Source of the DNA: Nitrospira sp.
GTDB taxonomy: Bacteria; Nitrospirota; Nitrospiria; Nitrospirales; Nitrospiraceae
Direction: 5' to 3'
NCBI GenBank assembly: GCA_029194535.1
Contig: JARFXR010000002.1
Span: 310,001 to 374,000 of the forward strand
Length of the DNA stretch: 64,000 nt
How positions within the stretch are numbered: the first letter of the stretch is position 1; every line of letters starts with the position of its first letter. The position numbers and the translations under genes were made by a program. The notes beneath the pieces were generated by a model. It was given only the letters and a program-made list of their open reading frames with translations, was not told the origin of the DNA and did no database searches. Positions 1 to 8,710 of this stretch are shown in pieces.

Positions 1-798
1 ACTCAGGCGACCCTGAACGTCCTCACAGGCGAGCGCTACAAGGTCATCACGAATGAAACGAAGAACTATTTTCTCGGCCTGTACGGTCGCGCGCCGGGGC
101 AAGTGGCCCACGACGTCATGGCTCGCGCCATCGGCGACGATGAACCGATCAAGACCAGGCCCGCCGATCGACTGGAACCGGAAATGGAAGCGACCAGGAA
201 GGATCTGCCCGCATCCGCCGACACGGTCGAGGATCACCTGTCGTTTGTTCTTTTTCCAGCCATCGCCCGCGACTTCTTCGAGGCCCGCGAGAAGGGGGAT
301 CTGGTCCCGGAGCCGCTGGAGGGAAGCCTGCCGAAAGGTCCGGCCGTCGCGGGCGAACTCCACTTGGCTCCGGTGGAATTCAATGTGACCGTCCATGGCG
401 AAACCTATCACGTGAAGGTGTCCGGATCCGGACGCAAAGTTGACGGACGGAAACCCTATTACATCCGGGTCAACGACAAACTCGAAGAGGTGTCCCTCGA
501 AGCGATCCAGGAAGTCCTGGCCGGCACGCCCGAGGCCACGGAGACCGCCGGCGGAGCCAAGCCCAAACGGCCCAAACCGGCCAAACCCGGCGACGTCGCT
601 CCCCCGATGCCGGGTCGCGTCGTCAAGATCCTGGTCGCCAAGGACGATCGCGTCATGACCGGAGATCCTCTGCTCATCATCGAGGCCATGAAGATGGAGA
701 GTCAGGTCCCTGCACCGATCGATGGGACGGTGACGGGGATTCTGGTCGAGGAAGGGGAAAACGTTCGAACCGACGAGACCCTCATCCAGCTGGAGTAG
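1..798 (+). CDS. Biotin-dependent carboxylase subunit (pyruvate carboxylase subunit B / oxaloacetate decarboxylase alpha), C-terminal part
   Basis: The reading frame is open from the first base, so the gene is cut by the window edge and only its last 265 residues are seen. The first part matches the end of the carboxyltransferase region of the pyruvate carboxylase B / OadA family (NVLTGERYKVITNETKNYF, then LYGRAPGQV). A Pro/Lys/Ala-rich linker follows at about residues 180-200. The last 70 residues are a biotinyl carrier domain with the canonical EAMKMES motif, whose central Lys is biotinylated. The role would be transfer of carboxyl groups between biotin and pyruvate/oxaloacetate in the cytoplasm. 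The biotin carboxylase subunit is not in the window. Whether it carboxylates pyruvate or decarboxylates oxaloacetate cannot be decided from this fragment. Confidence 0.9.
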   Translation, partial: TQATLNVLTGERYKVITNETKNYFLGLYGRAPGQVAHDVMARAIGDDEPIKTRPADRLEPEMEATRKDLPASADTVEDHLSFVLFPAIARDFFEAREKGDLVPEPLEGSLPKGPAVAGELHLAPVEFNVTVHGETYHVKVSGSGRKVDGRKPYYIRVNDKLEEVSLEAIQEVLAGTPEATETAGGAKPKRPKPAKPGDVAPPMPGRVVKILVAKDDRVMTGDPLLIIEAMKMESQVPAPIDGTVTGILVEEGENVRTDETLIQLE

Positions 799-801
799 AC
801 C

Positions 802-1779
802 ATTCCGCCGTTTGGTACCGCCAGCCAGACCCCTGTCGGCCTCCATCGGCTTCTGACCACGCTGCTGTTCTGGCTGCCGATGACCGCCTGTTCATCGCCC
901 ACTGCGATTCCGACCCAGTTCGACGCCTTCGAACGCATTCCCGTCCACACCGCCTTGGTCCACGGACAAAGGATCGCCTATCTGGACATCGGACAGGGCG
1001 CCCCGGTGATCCTCATTCACGGGTTCGGCGGATCCATGTGGCAGTGGGAACACCAACAGACTGTCCTGGGCCGGCACTTCCGCCTGATCACCCCGGATCT
1101 GATCGGCTCCGGGCTCTCCGACAAGCCGGATATCGCCTATACCCCCGAGCAGTTGCTCGACTACTTCGCGGAGTTCATGGACACCTTGCAGCTATCCCGG
1201 GCCACCCTCGTCGGCAGTTCGATGGGGGCCGGGCTGGCCCTCGGGATGGCCTTGACCCGTCCTGAGCGCGTCGACAAACTGATCCTTATCGACGGTCTAC
1301 CGAACCAGGTCGCGAACAAGCTCACGAGTCCGACGATCAAACGGGCGCTGGAATCCCGGGCACCGACCTGGATGGTTTCCTTCGGCAATTGGCTCTTCGG
1401 AGGACTGATGGTCGAATCGATCCTGCAGGAAATAGTCCACGATCCGGCCCTCCTTACGCCCGCCGTGCTCGAACGGTCGAACCGGAACCGCCGGCGCCCC
1501 GGTATCATCCCACCGTTGATGGCCTTGCGGGACAGTCTGCCGGTGTGGGAAACCGACTTTGCACCGCGCCTCGGAACGATAACCCATCCGACTCTGATTC
1601 TCTGGGGCCAGGAAGATCGAGTTTTCCCCGTTGCCGTCGGCGAAGACTTGCACCGGACCATGAAGGGGTCGAAACTGGTGACCATCCCTCAGGCCGGACA
1701 TATTCCGCAATGGGAACAGCCGGAACAGGTGAATCAGGCTATAATGGAGTTTGTCGCATCCGCAACCGCGGAGTCGTAA
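802..1779 (+). CDS. Alpha/beta hydrolase, predicted lipoprotein, unusual start
   Basis: Alpha/beta hydrolase fold: oxyanion HGFGGS, nucleophile elbow GSSMG, acid in WGQEDRVFP and His in QAGHIPQWEQP. The substrate is unknown. The first ATG (880) would give MTACSSPT, which cuts a lipoprotein signal in half: the codons before it read LLTTLLFWLPMTAC, a hydrophobic stretch ending in a plausible lipobox Cys. The frame is open back to the TAG of the preceding gene (796-798) but holds no ATG, GTG or TTG before 880. An ATT at 802 has GGAG at 792-795 and would yield a 27-residue lipoprotein signal; CTG at 853 is another option. I therefore extend the gene to 802 and regard the start as tentative; a conservative annotation would begin at 880 (299 aa). 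Confidence 0.75.
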   Translation: MPPFGTASQTPVGLHRLLTTLLFWLPMTACSSPTAIPTQFDAFERIPVHTALVHGQRIAYLDIGQGAPVILIHGFGGSMWQWEHQQTVLGRHFRLITPDLIGSGLSDKPDIAYTPEQLLDYFAEFMDTLQLSRATLVGSSMGAGLALGMALTRPERVDKLILIDGLPNQVANKLTSPTIKRALESRAPTWMVSFGNWLFGGLMVESILQEIVHDPALLTPAVLERSNRNRRRPGIIPPLMALRDSLPVWETDFAPRLGTITHPTLILWGQEDRVFPVAVGEDLHRTMKGSKLVTIPQAGHIPQWEQPEQVNQAIMEFVASATAES

Positions 1780-1795
1780 CCGAACGGAGGATCGT

Positions 1796-2458
1796 ATGAC
1801 CGCCCCGATTATTCGCCGACGGCTGCTTCTGCTGATGTTCGTCGCGCTTGCCGTTGCTGGCTGTGCACAGTCCGGCTCGGGCTCCGTCTTCGCATACAAG
1901 AACCTTCCCGTCGCGGACGGAACGGTACAGGCGGGGGAGGGACACACGGTCCTCTACAAGGGCAGCCCGCTGGTCCTGACCGGAACCGGCATCAAGGCCG
2001 GCGACCAGTTGCGCGACGTCAAGGTGGTCCAGACCGATCTCTCGCTCGTCAATATCGCGGAGACCAAAGGCAAGGGCAAGGTCCGCATCATCAGCGTTGT
2101 GCCGTCGCTGGATACGAAGGTCTGCGAACAGCAGACACACATCCTCAGTGAGCAGAACAAGGGACTGGACCGGATGGTGGAATTGATCACCGTCAGCATC
2201 GATACACCGTTCGCCCAGAAGCGATTCGCGACCGAAGCCAAGATCGCCAATGTCACGTTTCTGTCGGACTATAGAGGCGCCGACTTTGGGAAGACCTACG
2301 GGCTGTTCCTGAAGGACCCCCACGTCCTGGCCCGAGCCGTCATGGTGGTGGATTCGCACAATAAAGTCCGACATCTCCAGGTCACCCCGGAACTGGGCCA
2401 GCTGCCGGACATGGAAGAATCCTTTAACGTAGCGCGGTCGTTGATTACGGCGAACTGA
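1796..2458 (+). CDS. tpx: Tpx-family thiol peroxidase, predicted lipoprotein
   Basis: Peroxiredoxin of the Tpx family that reduces hydroperoxides. The ATG at 1796 is chosen over an upstream in-frame ATG (1751, inside the previous gene) because GGAGG precedes it and the protein then opens with a clean lipoprotein signal ending VAGC (Cys23). The peroxidatic motif is PSLDTKVC (Cys110). The RF-C position that carries the resolving Cys in classical atypical 2-Cys Tpx reads RFA here, and there are no other cysteines apart from the lipid-attachment Cys. It therefore looks like a 1-Cys variant that would need an external reductant. A lipid anchor implies action on the periplasmic side, whereas Tpx is usually soluble. 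Length 220 aa, against about 168 for the family, due to the signal and an N-terminal extension. Confidence 0.87.
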   Translation: MTAPIIRRRLLLLMFVALAVAGCAQSGSGSVFAYKNLPVADGTVQAGEGHTVLYKGSPLVLTGTGIKAGDQLRDVKVVQTDLSLVNIAETKGKGKVRIISVVPSLDTKVCEQQTHILSEQNKGLDRMVELITVSIDTPFAQKRFATEAKIANVTFLSDYRGADFGKTYGLFLKDPHVLARAVMVVDSHNKVRHLQVTPELGQLPDMEESFNVARSLITAN

Positions 2459-2515
2459 CCACAGGGGTCTCCCGGCCACACCAACCTTGCATCCGCACAC
2501 GAACCAAGGCAACCG

Positions 2516-3922
2516 ATGAGTCGCTACGACCTCCTGGTGATCGGCACAGGCCCCGCGGGACAAAAGGCCGCCGTGCAGGCGGCCAAGCTCGGGAAAAAAG
2601 TCGGGATCGTGGAACGCAAGGAAGTCGTCGGCGGCGTCTGCATCAACACTGGAACCATTCCGAGTAAATCCCTCCGCGAAGCGGTCCTCTACCTGTCTGG
2701 CTTTCGGCAGCGGAGCATGTACGGAGCCGACTACCGGCTGAAGACGACCATCACCATCGAGGACCTTGCCTATCGCACCAATCACGTCATCAAGAACGAG
2801 GTCGGCATCGTCGAGAACCAGATGGCGCGCAACCGGGTGGACATGATCTACGGAACCGCGAGCTTCGTCGATTCTCACCGGCTGCGCATCACCCAGGCGG
2901 GCGGAGAGCGGGTCGAGCACGAGGCCGACTTCATCGTCATCGCCGTGGGATCGGAGCCGGCCAAGCCGGTCGAAGTGCCCTTCGATCACGAGTCCGTCAT
3001 CGACACCGACGAGCTGTTGACGCTCAAGCACATCCCCAAGTCCATCGTCATCGTGGGGGGAGGAGTCATCGGAACGGAGTACGCCTCGATGCTCGCGGCT
3101 CTGGGCGTGCCCGTCACCCTGATCGACAAACGTCCCAGACTCTTGGAGTTCGTGGACGCGGAAATCATCCAGGCGCTGCAACAGCAGATGAAGGAGATCG
3201 GCGTCACGCTCTGCCACAACGAGGAAGTCGTCTCGATCCACAAGCAGCAGGACGGCCTGATTCATGTCCAACTCCGGCATACGGGCCCGACCGCGGCCGC
3301 CACGCTCATGTATGCGATCGGCCGCGTGGGCGCGACCCAGGATCTCAATCTCAGCGCGGTGGGGCTCAACCCGGACACCCGCGGCCGCCTGAGCGTCAAC
3401 GAACACTTTCAAACAGCAATACCCCATGTCTATGCGGTCGGGGACGTAATCGGTTTTCCCGCCCTTGCCTCCACGTCGATGCAACAGGGCCGTCATGCGT
3501 CCTGCCATGCCTTCGGAGTTCCGGACGGGACCGACACGGAGCTGCTCCCCTACGGAATTTATTCCATCCCGGAAATTTCCATGGTGGGACGAAACGAGGA
3601 AGATCTCACAAAGGCGGACATCCCCTACGGCATCGGAATCGCGCGGTATCGTGAAATCGCGAGGGGCCAGATCATCGGTGACGAAACCGGGTTGCTCAAA
3701 CTGCTGTTCCACCGGCAGACCCGCCAACTTCTCGGCGTCCATGCCATCGGCGAGGGATCCACCGAGCTGATTCACATCGGACAGGCCGTCATGGCCTACC
3801 GAGGGCAGATCAACTACTTCATCGACACGGTCTTCAACTACCCCACGCTCGCCGAATGTTACAAGGTTGCCGCCCTCGACGGCATCAATCGTTTGCCGAG
3901 ACCGTGGGTGCCAACGAAATGA
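2516..3922 (+). CDS. sthA: Soluble pyridine nucleotide transhydrogenase (SthA-like)
   Basis: 468-residue flavoprotein disulfide reductase homologue. The N-terminal FAD motif is IGTGPAG, an NAD(P) motif IVGGGVIGTEYASML lies near residue 180, and the second FAD motif is VYAVGDV. In place of the CxxxxC redox pair it has C42-I-N-T-G-T47 followed by IPSKSLR: the second Cys is Thr, as is typical of SthA/UdhA transhydrogenases rather than lipoamide or mercury reductases. It would equilibrate NADPH and NADH in the cytoplasm. The start is an ATG preceded by AAGG. It lies 57 bp after tpx on the same strand, and the pairing of a peroxidase with a pyridine nucleotide enzyme suggests a redox theme. Confidence 0.87.
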   Translation: MSRYDLLVIGTGPAGQKAAVQAAKLGKKVGIVERKEVVGGVCINTGTIPSKSLREAVLYLSGFRQRSMYGADYRLKTTITIEDLAYRTNHVIKNEVGIVENQMARNRVDMIYGTASFVDSHRLRITQAGGERVEHEADFIVIAVGSEPAKPVEVPFDHESVIDTDELLTLKHIPKSIVIVGGGVIGTEYASMLAALGVPVTLIDKRPRLLEFVDAEIIQALQQQMKEIGVTLCHNEEVVSIHKQQDGLIHVQLRHTGPTAAATLMYAIGRVGATQDLNLSAVGLNPDTRGRLSVNEHFQTAIPHVYAVGDVIGFPALASTSMQQGRHASCHAFGVPDGTDTELLPYGIYSIPEISMVGRNEEDLTKADIPYGIGIARYREIARGQIIGDETGLLKLLFHRQTRQLLGVHAIGEGSTELIHIGQAVMAYRGQINYFIDTVFNYPTLAECYKVAALDGINRLPRPWVPTK

Positions 3923-4034
3923 AGTGCGTGAGGCGTATCTCGTGAAGCGTGACACGCGGGCGCATTGAATTGCCCCCTGGTCTTCCACCTCGGGGTCGGC
4001 TTCATGGGAAGCCATGTTCGAAAAGGAGACGTTG

Positions 4035-4703
4035 ATGTCATTTTGCGAGCATCTGCGGAAGCTGGCCGAGCCGATCTGGACTGCACAACTCTCGCATCCC
4101 TTCGTCGTGGCGCTGGGCAACGGAACCTTGCCTCAGCGCAAATTCCGCTACTACATCCTGCAGGACGCGCGCTTCCTCGGCGATCTGTCCCGCGTATTCG
4201 CGGCCGGCGCCTTGCGTGCGCCAGACTCGGAATCGGGGCTTCGGTTCGCCAAACTCGCGGAAGACACCATCACCGTCGAGCGGAGTCTCCATGAGGGCTA
4301 CGGCAAACGGTGGAGGATGACCGCCCGACAAATGACGTCCGTCCCGATGGCGCCGACAAACTACGCGTACACCAGGCACATGCTTTCAGTGGCCGCATCC
4401 GGTTCGGCCGCAGAGATCACCGTCGTCGCGCTCCCCTGTGCCTGGATCTATTGCGTCGTGGGGCGGCACTTCTTGAAACACGGAGCCCCGAAGAAGACTC
4501 ACCCCTATCGCGACTGGCTCCTGCTCTACGCGTCCCCGGAATTCGCCGACGTGCAACAATGGATGAGACGCAAAGTCGATCATTGGGCGAAAACCGCGGG
4601 ACAGGAAGAACGGCGCAGGATGGAAGAGTCCTTCGTGATCAGCTCACGCTACGAATGGATGTTCTGGGAAATGGCCTGGAACGAAGAAGAGTGGCCGGTG
4701 TAG
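4035..4703 (+). CDS. tenA: TenA-family thiaminase II (aminopyrimidine aminohydrolase)
   Basis: 222-residue all-helical TenA protein that would hydrolyse thiamine-breakdown aminopyrimidines to HMP for thiamine salvage. Active-site residues fall at the positions known from the Bacillus enzyme: Asp44 (ILQDARF), Cys135 (ALPCAWIY) and a C-terminal Glu at 207 (SSRYEWMFWE). The ATG at 4035 is chosen because AAGGAG sits at 4023-4028; an in-frame ATG at 4014 has no good site. The next thiamine gene, thiD, lies 1.9 kb downstream on the same strand, which fits a salvage route from HMP to HMP-PP. Confidence 0.88.
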   Translation: MSFCEHLRKLAEPIWTAQLSHPFVVALGNGTLPQRKFRYYILQDARFLGDLSRVFAAGALRAPDSESGLRFAKLAEDTITVERSLHEGYGKRWRMTARQMTSVPMAPTNYAYTRHMLSVAASGSAAEITVVALPCAWIYCVVGRHFLKHGAPKKTHPYRDWLLLYASPEFADVQQWMRRKVDHWAKTAGQEERRRMEESFVISSRYEWMFWEMAWNEEEWPV

Positions 4704-4770
4704 AAGGGCAGGCCCGGGCTGGAGGCTCTCTCCGCTCGCAGCCACAGAGCGCCGGTCATGGGTCCTGTCA

Positions 4771-4849
4771 ATGACCTGGAGCCTCGCCGTCCTCGCACCC
4801 CCGCCCGGTGTAGGGACCCCCGCTGCGGGCCGATGAGACTCCAGGTCAT
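4771..4849. repeat. Hairpin-flanked copy (A) of a dispersed GC-rich repeat
   Basis: An exact 11-bp inverted repeat, atgacctggag at 4771-4781 and its complement at 4839-4849, encloses a GC-rich segment. The 30 bases at 4798-4827 match the reverse complement of 31704-31733 at 28 of 30 positions. The element lies between tenA and the HEAT-repeat gene, where it may act as a transcription barrier; there is no T-run. Confidence 0.6.
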
Positions 4850-4967
4850 CGCCGCCCCTTCAGCAGTAGAGTGTATTTGCCCCAACGGCGCTCTGATTTC
4901 GCTTCGAGACCCTCCCAGCCTCCCGCCGGTTGTGATACGTCATCACTTGCCAGGAACGGGAGAGAGG

Positions 4968-6053
4968 GTGAAGAAAGATTCATTAGACATTCGAATTTCT
5001 GTATATCAGAAAGGCGGAGTGAACACGGAACAGGCTGTTTCTCATACCATCCTCACTCCGCGGCGAATCGCGGGGCATGTCCTTGCCTTGGTGATCGGTG
5101 CCGGCCTGTTGGGACTGACGTTCTGGCTGCACACCGGCGCTCGGGCCGTGCCTGGAATCATCGAGGATTTGCAGGGCCATGATTTACAGGCTCAGATGCT
5201 GGCGGCACAATGGCTGTCGGAGTCGGGCGAGGATGCGCGTCCCGCTGTGCCCCTGCTCGTCGATCTGGCTCTCCACCATACAAATTGGCTTATGCGGACT
5301 TCGGCGACAGCCGCGCTCCGGTCTGTGGATCTTCAGGCGGCTCGCCGAGTGATGCAAGAGTCCTTGCCGGGCCTCAGCGACTCGGATGCGGACGTCAGAC
5401 GTCACACCTGCTCCCTGCTCGGCAGTCTGGGACTGCTCGCGAAGCCGGCCGTACCGGCGCTGATCAAGATGCTGGCGGACGAGGACGATCTTGCGCGTGA
5501 ACGAGCGATCGAGGCGCTCGGCGCGATCGGCGTGCCGCAGACCGATGTGTCGGCCGCATTGACGACGGCACTTTTCGATCGGTCTGCGATGGTCCGACAT
5601 CGCGCCGTCTCGCTGTTCGCCTTTGCCGTCCCGATCCCGACCACGGCGCTCGCCCCGTTGGCCGGCCTGCAGAAAGACCCGGACAAGACCGTCGCCTCGC
5701 TGGCACGGATCGCGTTGGATCGCGGCGGCGGTGTCCATCGCACCGACGTCCAGATGCTCATGGCGCGACTGCAACGGCGGGACGGCCGGGAGGACGCATT
5801 GCAGCAGCTCGCCAGACTGGGACCGCCGGCGGCGGAAGCGGTACCCGCGATCATCCCCTTCCTCAACGACCGCCTCCCCCTGCACCGGTACCTGGCGGTC
5901 GAAGCGCTTGGGGCCATCGGCCCCGCCGCCGCTCAGGCTCTGTCTGCTCTTGGACAGACCCGTGCCGACCAGGACCCTGTCGTCCGCGATGCGGTGGCGG
6001 ACGCCCTGCGGTCGATCGAATCGGCGCCGCTCAGGAACGGAGGACCACCGTGA
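4968..6053 (+). CDS. HEAT-repeat protein with one N-terminal membrane segment
   Basis: 361 residues from a GTG at 4968 preceded by GGGAGAGAGG; a second GTG at 5019 is a possible alternative. A single hydrophobic segment at about residues 35-54 is followed by a long alpha-helical repeat region whose units have the HEAT pattern (for example PAVPALIKMLADEDDLARERAIEALGAIG style units, recurring about every 35-40 residues). Such scaffolds bind other proteins; no catalytic motif is visible. The helical repeats would lie on one side of the membrane, probably outside. Its stop overlaps the next gene's start as GTGA, so the two are probably translated together. Open frame upstream of the chosen start covers repeat A and is probably not translated. 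Confidence 0.72.
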   Translation: MKKDSLDIRISVYQKGGVNTEQAVSHTILTPRRIAGHVLALVIGAGLLGLTFWLHTGARAVPGIIEDLQGHDLQAQMLAAQWLSESGEDARPAVPLLVDLALHHTNWLMRTSATAALRSVDLQAARRVMQESLPGLSDSDADVRRHTCSLLGSLGLLAKPAVPALIKMLADEDDLARERAIEALGAIGVPQTDVSAALTTALFDRSAMVRHRAVSLFAFAVPIPTTALAPLAGLQKDPDKTVASLARIALDRGGGVHRTDVQMLMARLQRRDGREDALQQLARLGPPAAEAVPAIIPFLNDRLPLHRYLAVEALGAIGPAAAQALSALGQTRADQDPVVRDAVADALRSIESAPLRNGGPP

Positions 6054-6532
6054 GCCGTACACGCTCGGATTCGCGACCCGAGCGGGCTACCGTAATCCTG
6101 TACTGGACCTGCATCGGGCTGGGCTTAACCATACCCTGGATTGCCGTGATCCTGGTGGACCTGTTCAAACATCACCAGTCCATCGAACAGGCGCTACACC
6201 AATGGCGGCTCCACCTCTTTGCGCCGGGCTACAATCTATTTCTGGTCGGGCTGCTGAATACGATTCCCTTCGTCCTTCTCGCCCTCTTTCTGCTGCTCCA
6301 TCTCGGAATGACCGCAAGCCAGCCTCTGTTGCTGGTCAGACGACGAATGGCGGGTGTGGTGGCGGCCTGCCTCGGAGCGATCGGACTCAGTGCCTGGGTT
6401 CATATGGCCACCCTGTGGTTTCCCGACGCGCAAGGCGCCCTCGTATACATCTTTCTCCCGATCGGACTGACCGGACTGCTGCCGGTCGGTTACGCCATCG
6501 GACGAGTCCTCGGCCGCCTGCTGGTGCGCTGA
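6050..6532 (+). CDS. Small multi-pass membrane protein of unknown function
   Basis: 160 residues starting at a GTG that overlaps the TGA of the HEAT-repeat gene, with GGAGG just upstream. Four hydrophobic helices are visible at about residues 16-38, 64-86, 100-122 and 128-150, with an Arg-rich cytoplasmic-looking loop (VRRRMAG). I recognise no family. Translational coupling suggests that it works with the HEAT-repeat protein. Confidence 0.65.
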   Translation: MSRTRSDSRPERATVILYWTCIGLGLTIPWIAVILVDLFKHHQSIEQALHQWRLHLFAPGYNLFLVGLLNTIPFVLLALFLLLHLGMTASQPLLLVRRRMAGVVAACLGAIGLSAWVHMATLWFPDAQGALVYIFLPIGLTGLLPVGYAIGRVLGRLLVR

Positions 6533-6610
6533 CCGACTGTGCCCCGTTGCTAGACAGGCCCGATGCCCTGAGTTATAAAGACATCCGGCTCCCTGAGCTA
6601 GATATACCCT

Positions 6611-7411
6611 ATGAGCACCACACTCAAACAAGTCCTGACGATTGCCGGGTCCGATTCCGGCGGAGGGGCCGGTATCCAGGCGGACATCAAGGCCATGTCG
6701 GCCAACGGCGTCTTTGCCATGTCCGTGATCACGGCGATTACCGCCCAGAATACTCAGGAAGTGACCGAAGTCTTTGAGCTCCCCACCTCGATCGTTGCGG
6801 CGCAGCTCGACGCCGTGTTTGACGACTTCGACGTGGCGGGGGTCAAGATTGGAATGCTGTCCTCGGCAGCCGTGGTCGAGGTCGTGGCTCAACTTCTGAA
6901 ACCGCAGAACATCGCCAGCATGGTGTTGGATCCGGTGATGATCTCGAAAACCGGCCATCCCCTGCTGAAGCCGGAGGCGATCGAAGCCTTGAAGACGCGG
7001 TTGTTCCCGCTCGCCCTGCTCGTCACGCCGAACATCCATGAGGCGCAGCAGCTGTCCGGCATCGAGATCACGTCGCTGGCTGACGCGCGCCGAGCCGCCA
7101 AGGTGATCCACGGATTCGGCTGCCGGCACGTCCTGATCAAAGGCGGCCATCTGCTCGCCGAGCGGGGCACCGATCTGCTCTATGACGGACGGTTCTTCAA
7201 CGTATTTCGCAGCCCGTTCATCGAAACCCCGCACACCCACGGAACCGGCTGCACCTTCGCCTCCGCCATTACCGCCCAACTGGCCCGCGGCAAGGCGCTC
7301 AATGACGCGATCCACACCGCCAAGACCTATCTGACCGAAGCCATCCGGCACGGCTTGGCAATCGGTCACGGGCATGGCCCGACCAATCATTTCTATTTTC
7401 TGGACACCTGA
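6611..7411 (+). CDS. thiD: Hydroxymethylpyrimidine kinase / phosphomethylpyrimidine kinase
   Basis: 266-residue ThiD of the ribokinase fold. It opens with [20 protein letters not shown], the HMP-binding signature, and has the C-terminal anion-hole motif [11 protein letters not shown] that precedes the catalytic base. It phosphorylates HMP to HMP-P and then HMP-PP, in the cytoplasm, for thiamine biosynthesis or salvage. It sits in the same + strand run as tenA. The length is normal for the family. The upstream gap of 78 bp is AT-richer than its surroundings and may hold a promoter, but I cannot assign boxes with confidence. Confidence 0.94.
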   Translation: MSTTLKQVLTIAGSDSGGGAGIQADIKAMSANGVFAMSVITAITAQNTQEVTEVFELPTSIVAAQLDAVFDDFDVAGVKIGMLSSAAVVEVVAQLLKPQNIASMVLDPVMISKTGHPLLKPEAIEALKTRLFPLALLVTPNIHEAQQLSGIEITSLADARRAAKVIHGFGCRHVLIKGGHLLAERGTDLLYDGRFFNVFRSPFIETPHTHGTGCTFASAITAQLARGKALNDAIHTAKTYLTEAIRHGLAIGHGHGPTNHFYFLDT

Positions 7412-7417
7412 CGCTCG

Positions 7418-8710
7418 ATGCCGCTTCCCCTCTGTCGCCCCCTGACCTTCATCATGACCGGATTTGCCTGGCTCCTGCTTGCCTCGTTGCTGGGTCTGGC
7501 CCTGCTGATTGGATTGGTTCACGGCACCCCGCTGCCGCCGGGATTGAGACTCGTGCATGTGCACGGCGCCTTGGTCGGCGGGGTCGCGCAGATCATCATG
7601 GGGGCCATGCTGACCTTTGTATCCACGCTGCTCATGACCGGCCGTGACCGCCGGGATTCCCATCCCGTACTCTTCGCGACGATGAACGGCGGGGCCCTCG
7701 CGCTCGTCCTGGGATTCGGATTCCGCGATTATCAGGTGGTGGCCGCCGCAGGTTGCATGGTGTTCGTGGCTTTCTTCTGGGTCGCCCGAGACACATGGCA
7801 ACAAGCCCGTCGAAGCCTCAATCGACCTCCGCTGAATGTCTGGTACTACGCCCTGGCCCTGGCGGCCCTGGCGGGCGGGCTCGCGCTAGGCATCGGCTTG
7901 GCAGCGCAACTCATTCAGCCGGCTTGGACCGGTGCGGCGAGGCTGATCCATCTGCATCTAAACCTAATGGGATTCGTCACGGTGACGATCGTCGGAACCA
8001 TGCACAACTTGCTTCCGACCGTCCTGCAACAGCCACTTCACAGCCCGCGTCTTGCCAGACTGGTGTTTATCCTGCTGCCGGCAGGTATCGCATTGCTGAT
8101 CGGCGGGTTTGCCCTCTCGTCCCTGTCCATCGAATTCATCGGCGGGGCCGTCCTGGCCACGGGACTGTGCCTCTACGCCTTCAACCTGTTTGTCACTTGG
8201 CGGACCTCCGGCCATGCGGGTAATGCTGCATCGGACCATCTGTTGACCGCGACGTTCTTCTTGGTCTTGGCGGTATTCATGGGTCTGCTGGTGGCGGCCA
8301 ATTATCTAGGCGAGCATCCTTTTCTGCCGTTCGGCACCTTGCACCTGGTGGCCTATACCCATACGGCGCTGGTCGGCTTCGTCATGCAAACCATCTTCGG
8401 GGCGATCTCCCATTTGGTACCGGTGACGCTCGCCGCACAGCGGATCGCCAGCAACAAGAAACGTGGGCCCTACCTCGACAGGCTGAACCGCATCGTGAAT
8501 CGGTGGCGCATCGCTCAAGTCGCCGGCTTGAGCATGGGAACGCTGGGGCTTGGCCTGGTGGCCACCCTGACTTGGACCGCACCGCTCGGTTCGGTCGCGG
8601 TGCAGACGGCGGTGTGGCTGACGTTCATTCTGTTCCTGACTTCGCTCACGCTCTTCTCGGTCAAACTTGCCTGGGTGTTCGGTGACCCGCCGGCCAAAGA
8701 TGCGGCATGA
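7418..8710 (+). CDS. Multi-pass membrane protein resembling heme-copper oxidase subunit I
   Basis: 430 residues with about 12 hydrophobic helices. Three segments repeat a HxH...G...G...P-like pattern: H47/H49 (HVHGALVGG), H178/H180 (HLHLNLMGF) and H310/H315 (LHLVAYTHTALVGF, then HLVP). The last closely recalls the heme-binding helix of CcoN/COX1 proteins. I do not find the usual CuB histidine set or a His-Tyr cross-link motif, so oxygen reduction is doubtful; a heme-binding sensor or electron-transfer role is possible. The stop overlaps the ATG of the next gene (ATGA at 8707). Family placement is by eye only. Confidence 0.6.
   Translation: MPLPLCRPLTFIMTGFAWLLLASLLGLALLIGLVHGTPLPPGLRLVHVHGALVGGVAQIIMGAMLTFVSTLLMTGRDRRDSHPVLFATMNGGALALVLGFGFRDYQVVAAAGCMVFVAFFWVARDTWQQARRSLNRPPLNVWYYALALAALAGGLALGIGLAAQLIQPAWTGAARLIHLHLNLMGFVTVTIVGTMHNLLPTVLQQPLHSPRLARLVFILLPAGIALLIGGFALSSLSIEFIGGAVLATGLCLYAFNLFVTWRTSGHAGNAASDHLLTATFFLVLAVFMGLLVAANYLGEHPFLPFGTLHLVAYTHTALVGFVMQTIFGAISHLVPVTLAAQRIASNKKRGPYLDRLNRIVNRWRIAQVAGLSMGTLGLGLVATLTWTAPLGSVAVQTAVWLTFILFLTSLTLFSVKLAWVFGDPPAKDAA

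Noticed and set aside
1739-4120. Long minus-strand open frame of about 790 codons over tpx and sthA
   Set aside because: It is antisense to two clear genes; high GC leaves long shadow frames. No domain or ribosome binding site.
6533-6610. Sigma-70 promoter with TTATAAAG before thiD
   Set aside because: The spacing between the possible -35 and -10 boxes is too long to support it.
6236-7804. Long minus-strand frame opposite thiD
   Set aside because: Shadow of thiD and its neighbours with Gln/His/Arg-rich low-complexity translation.
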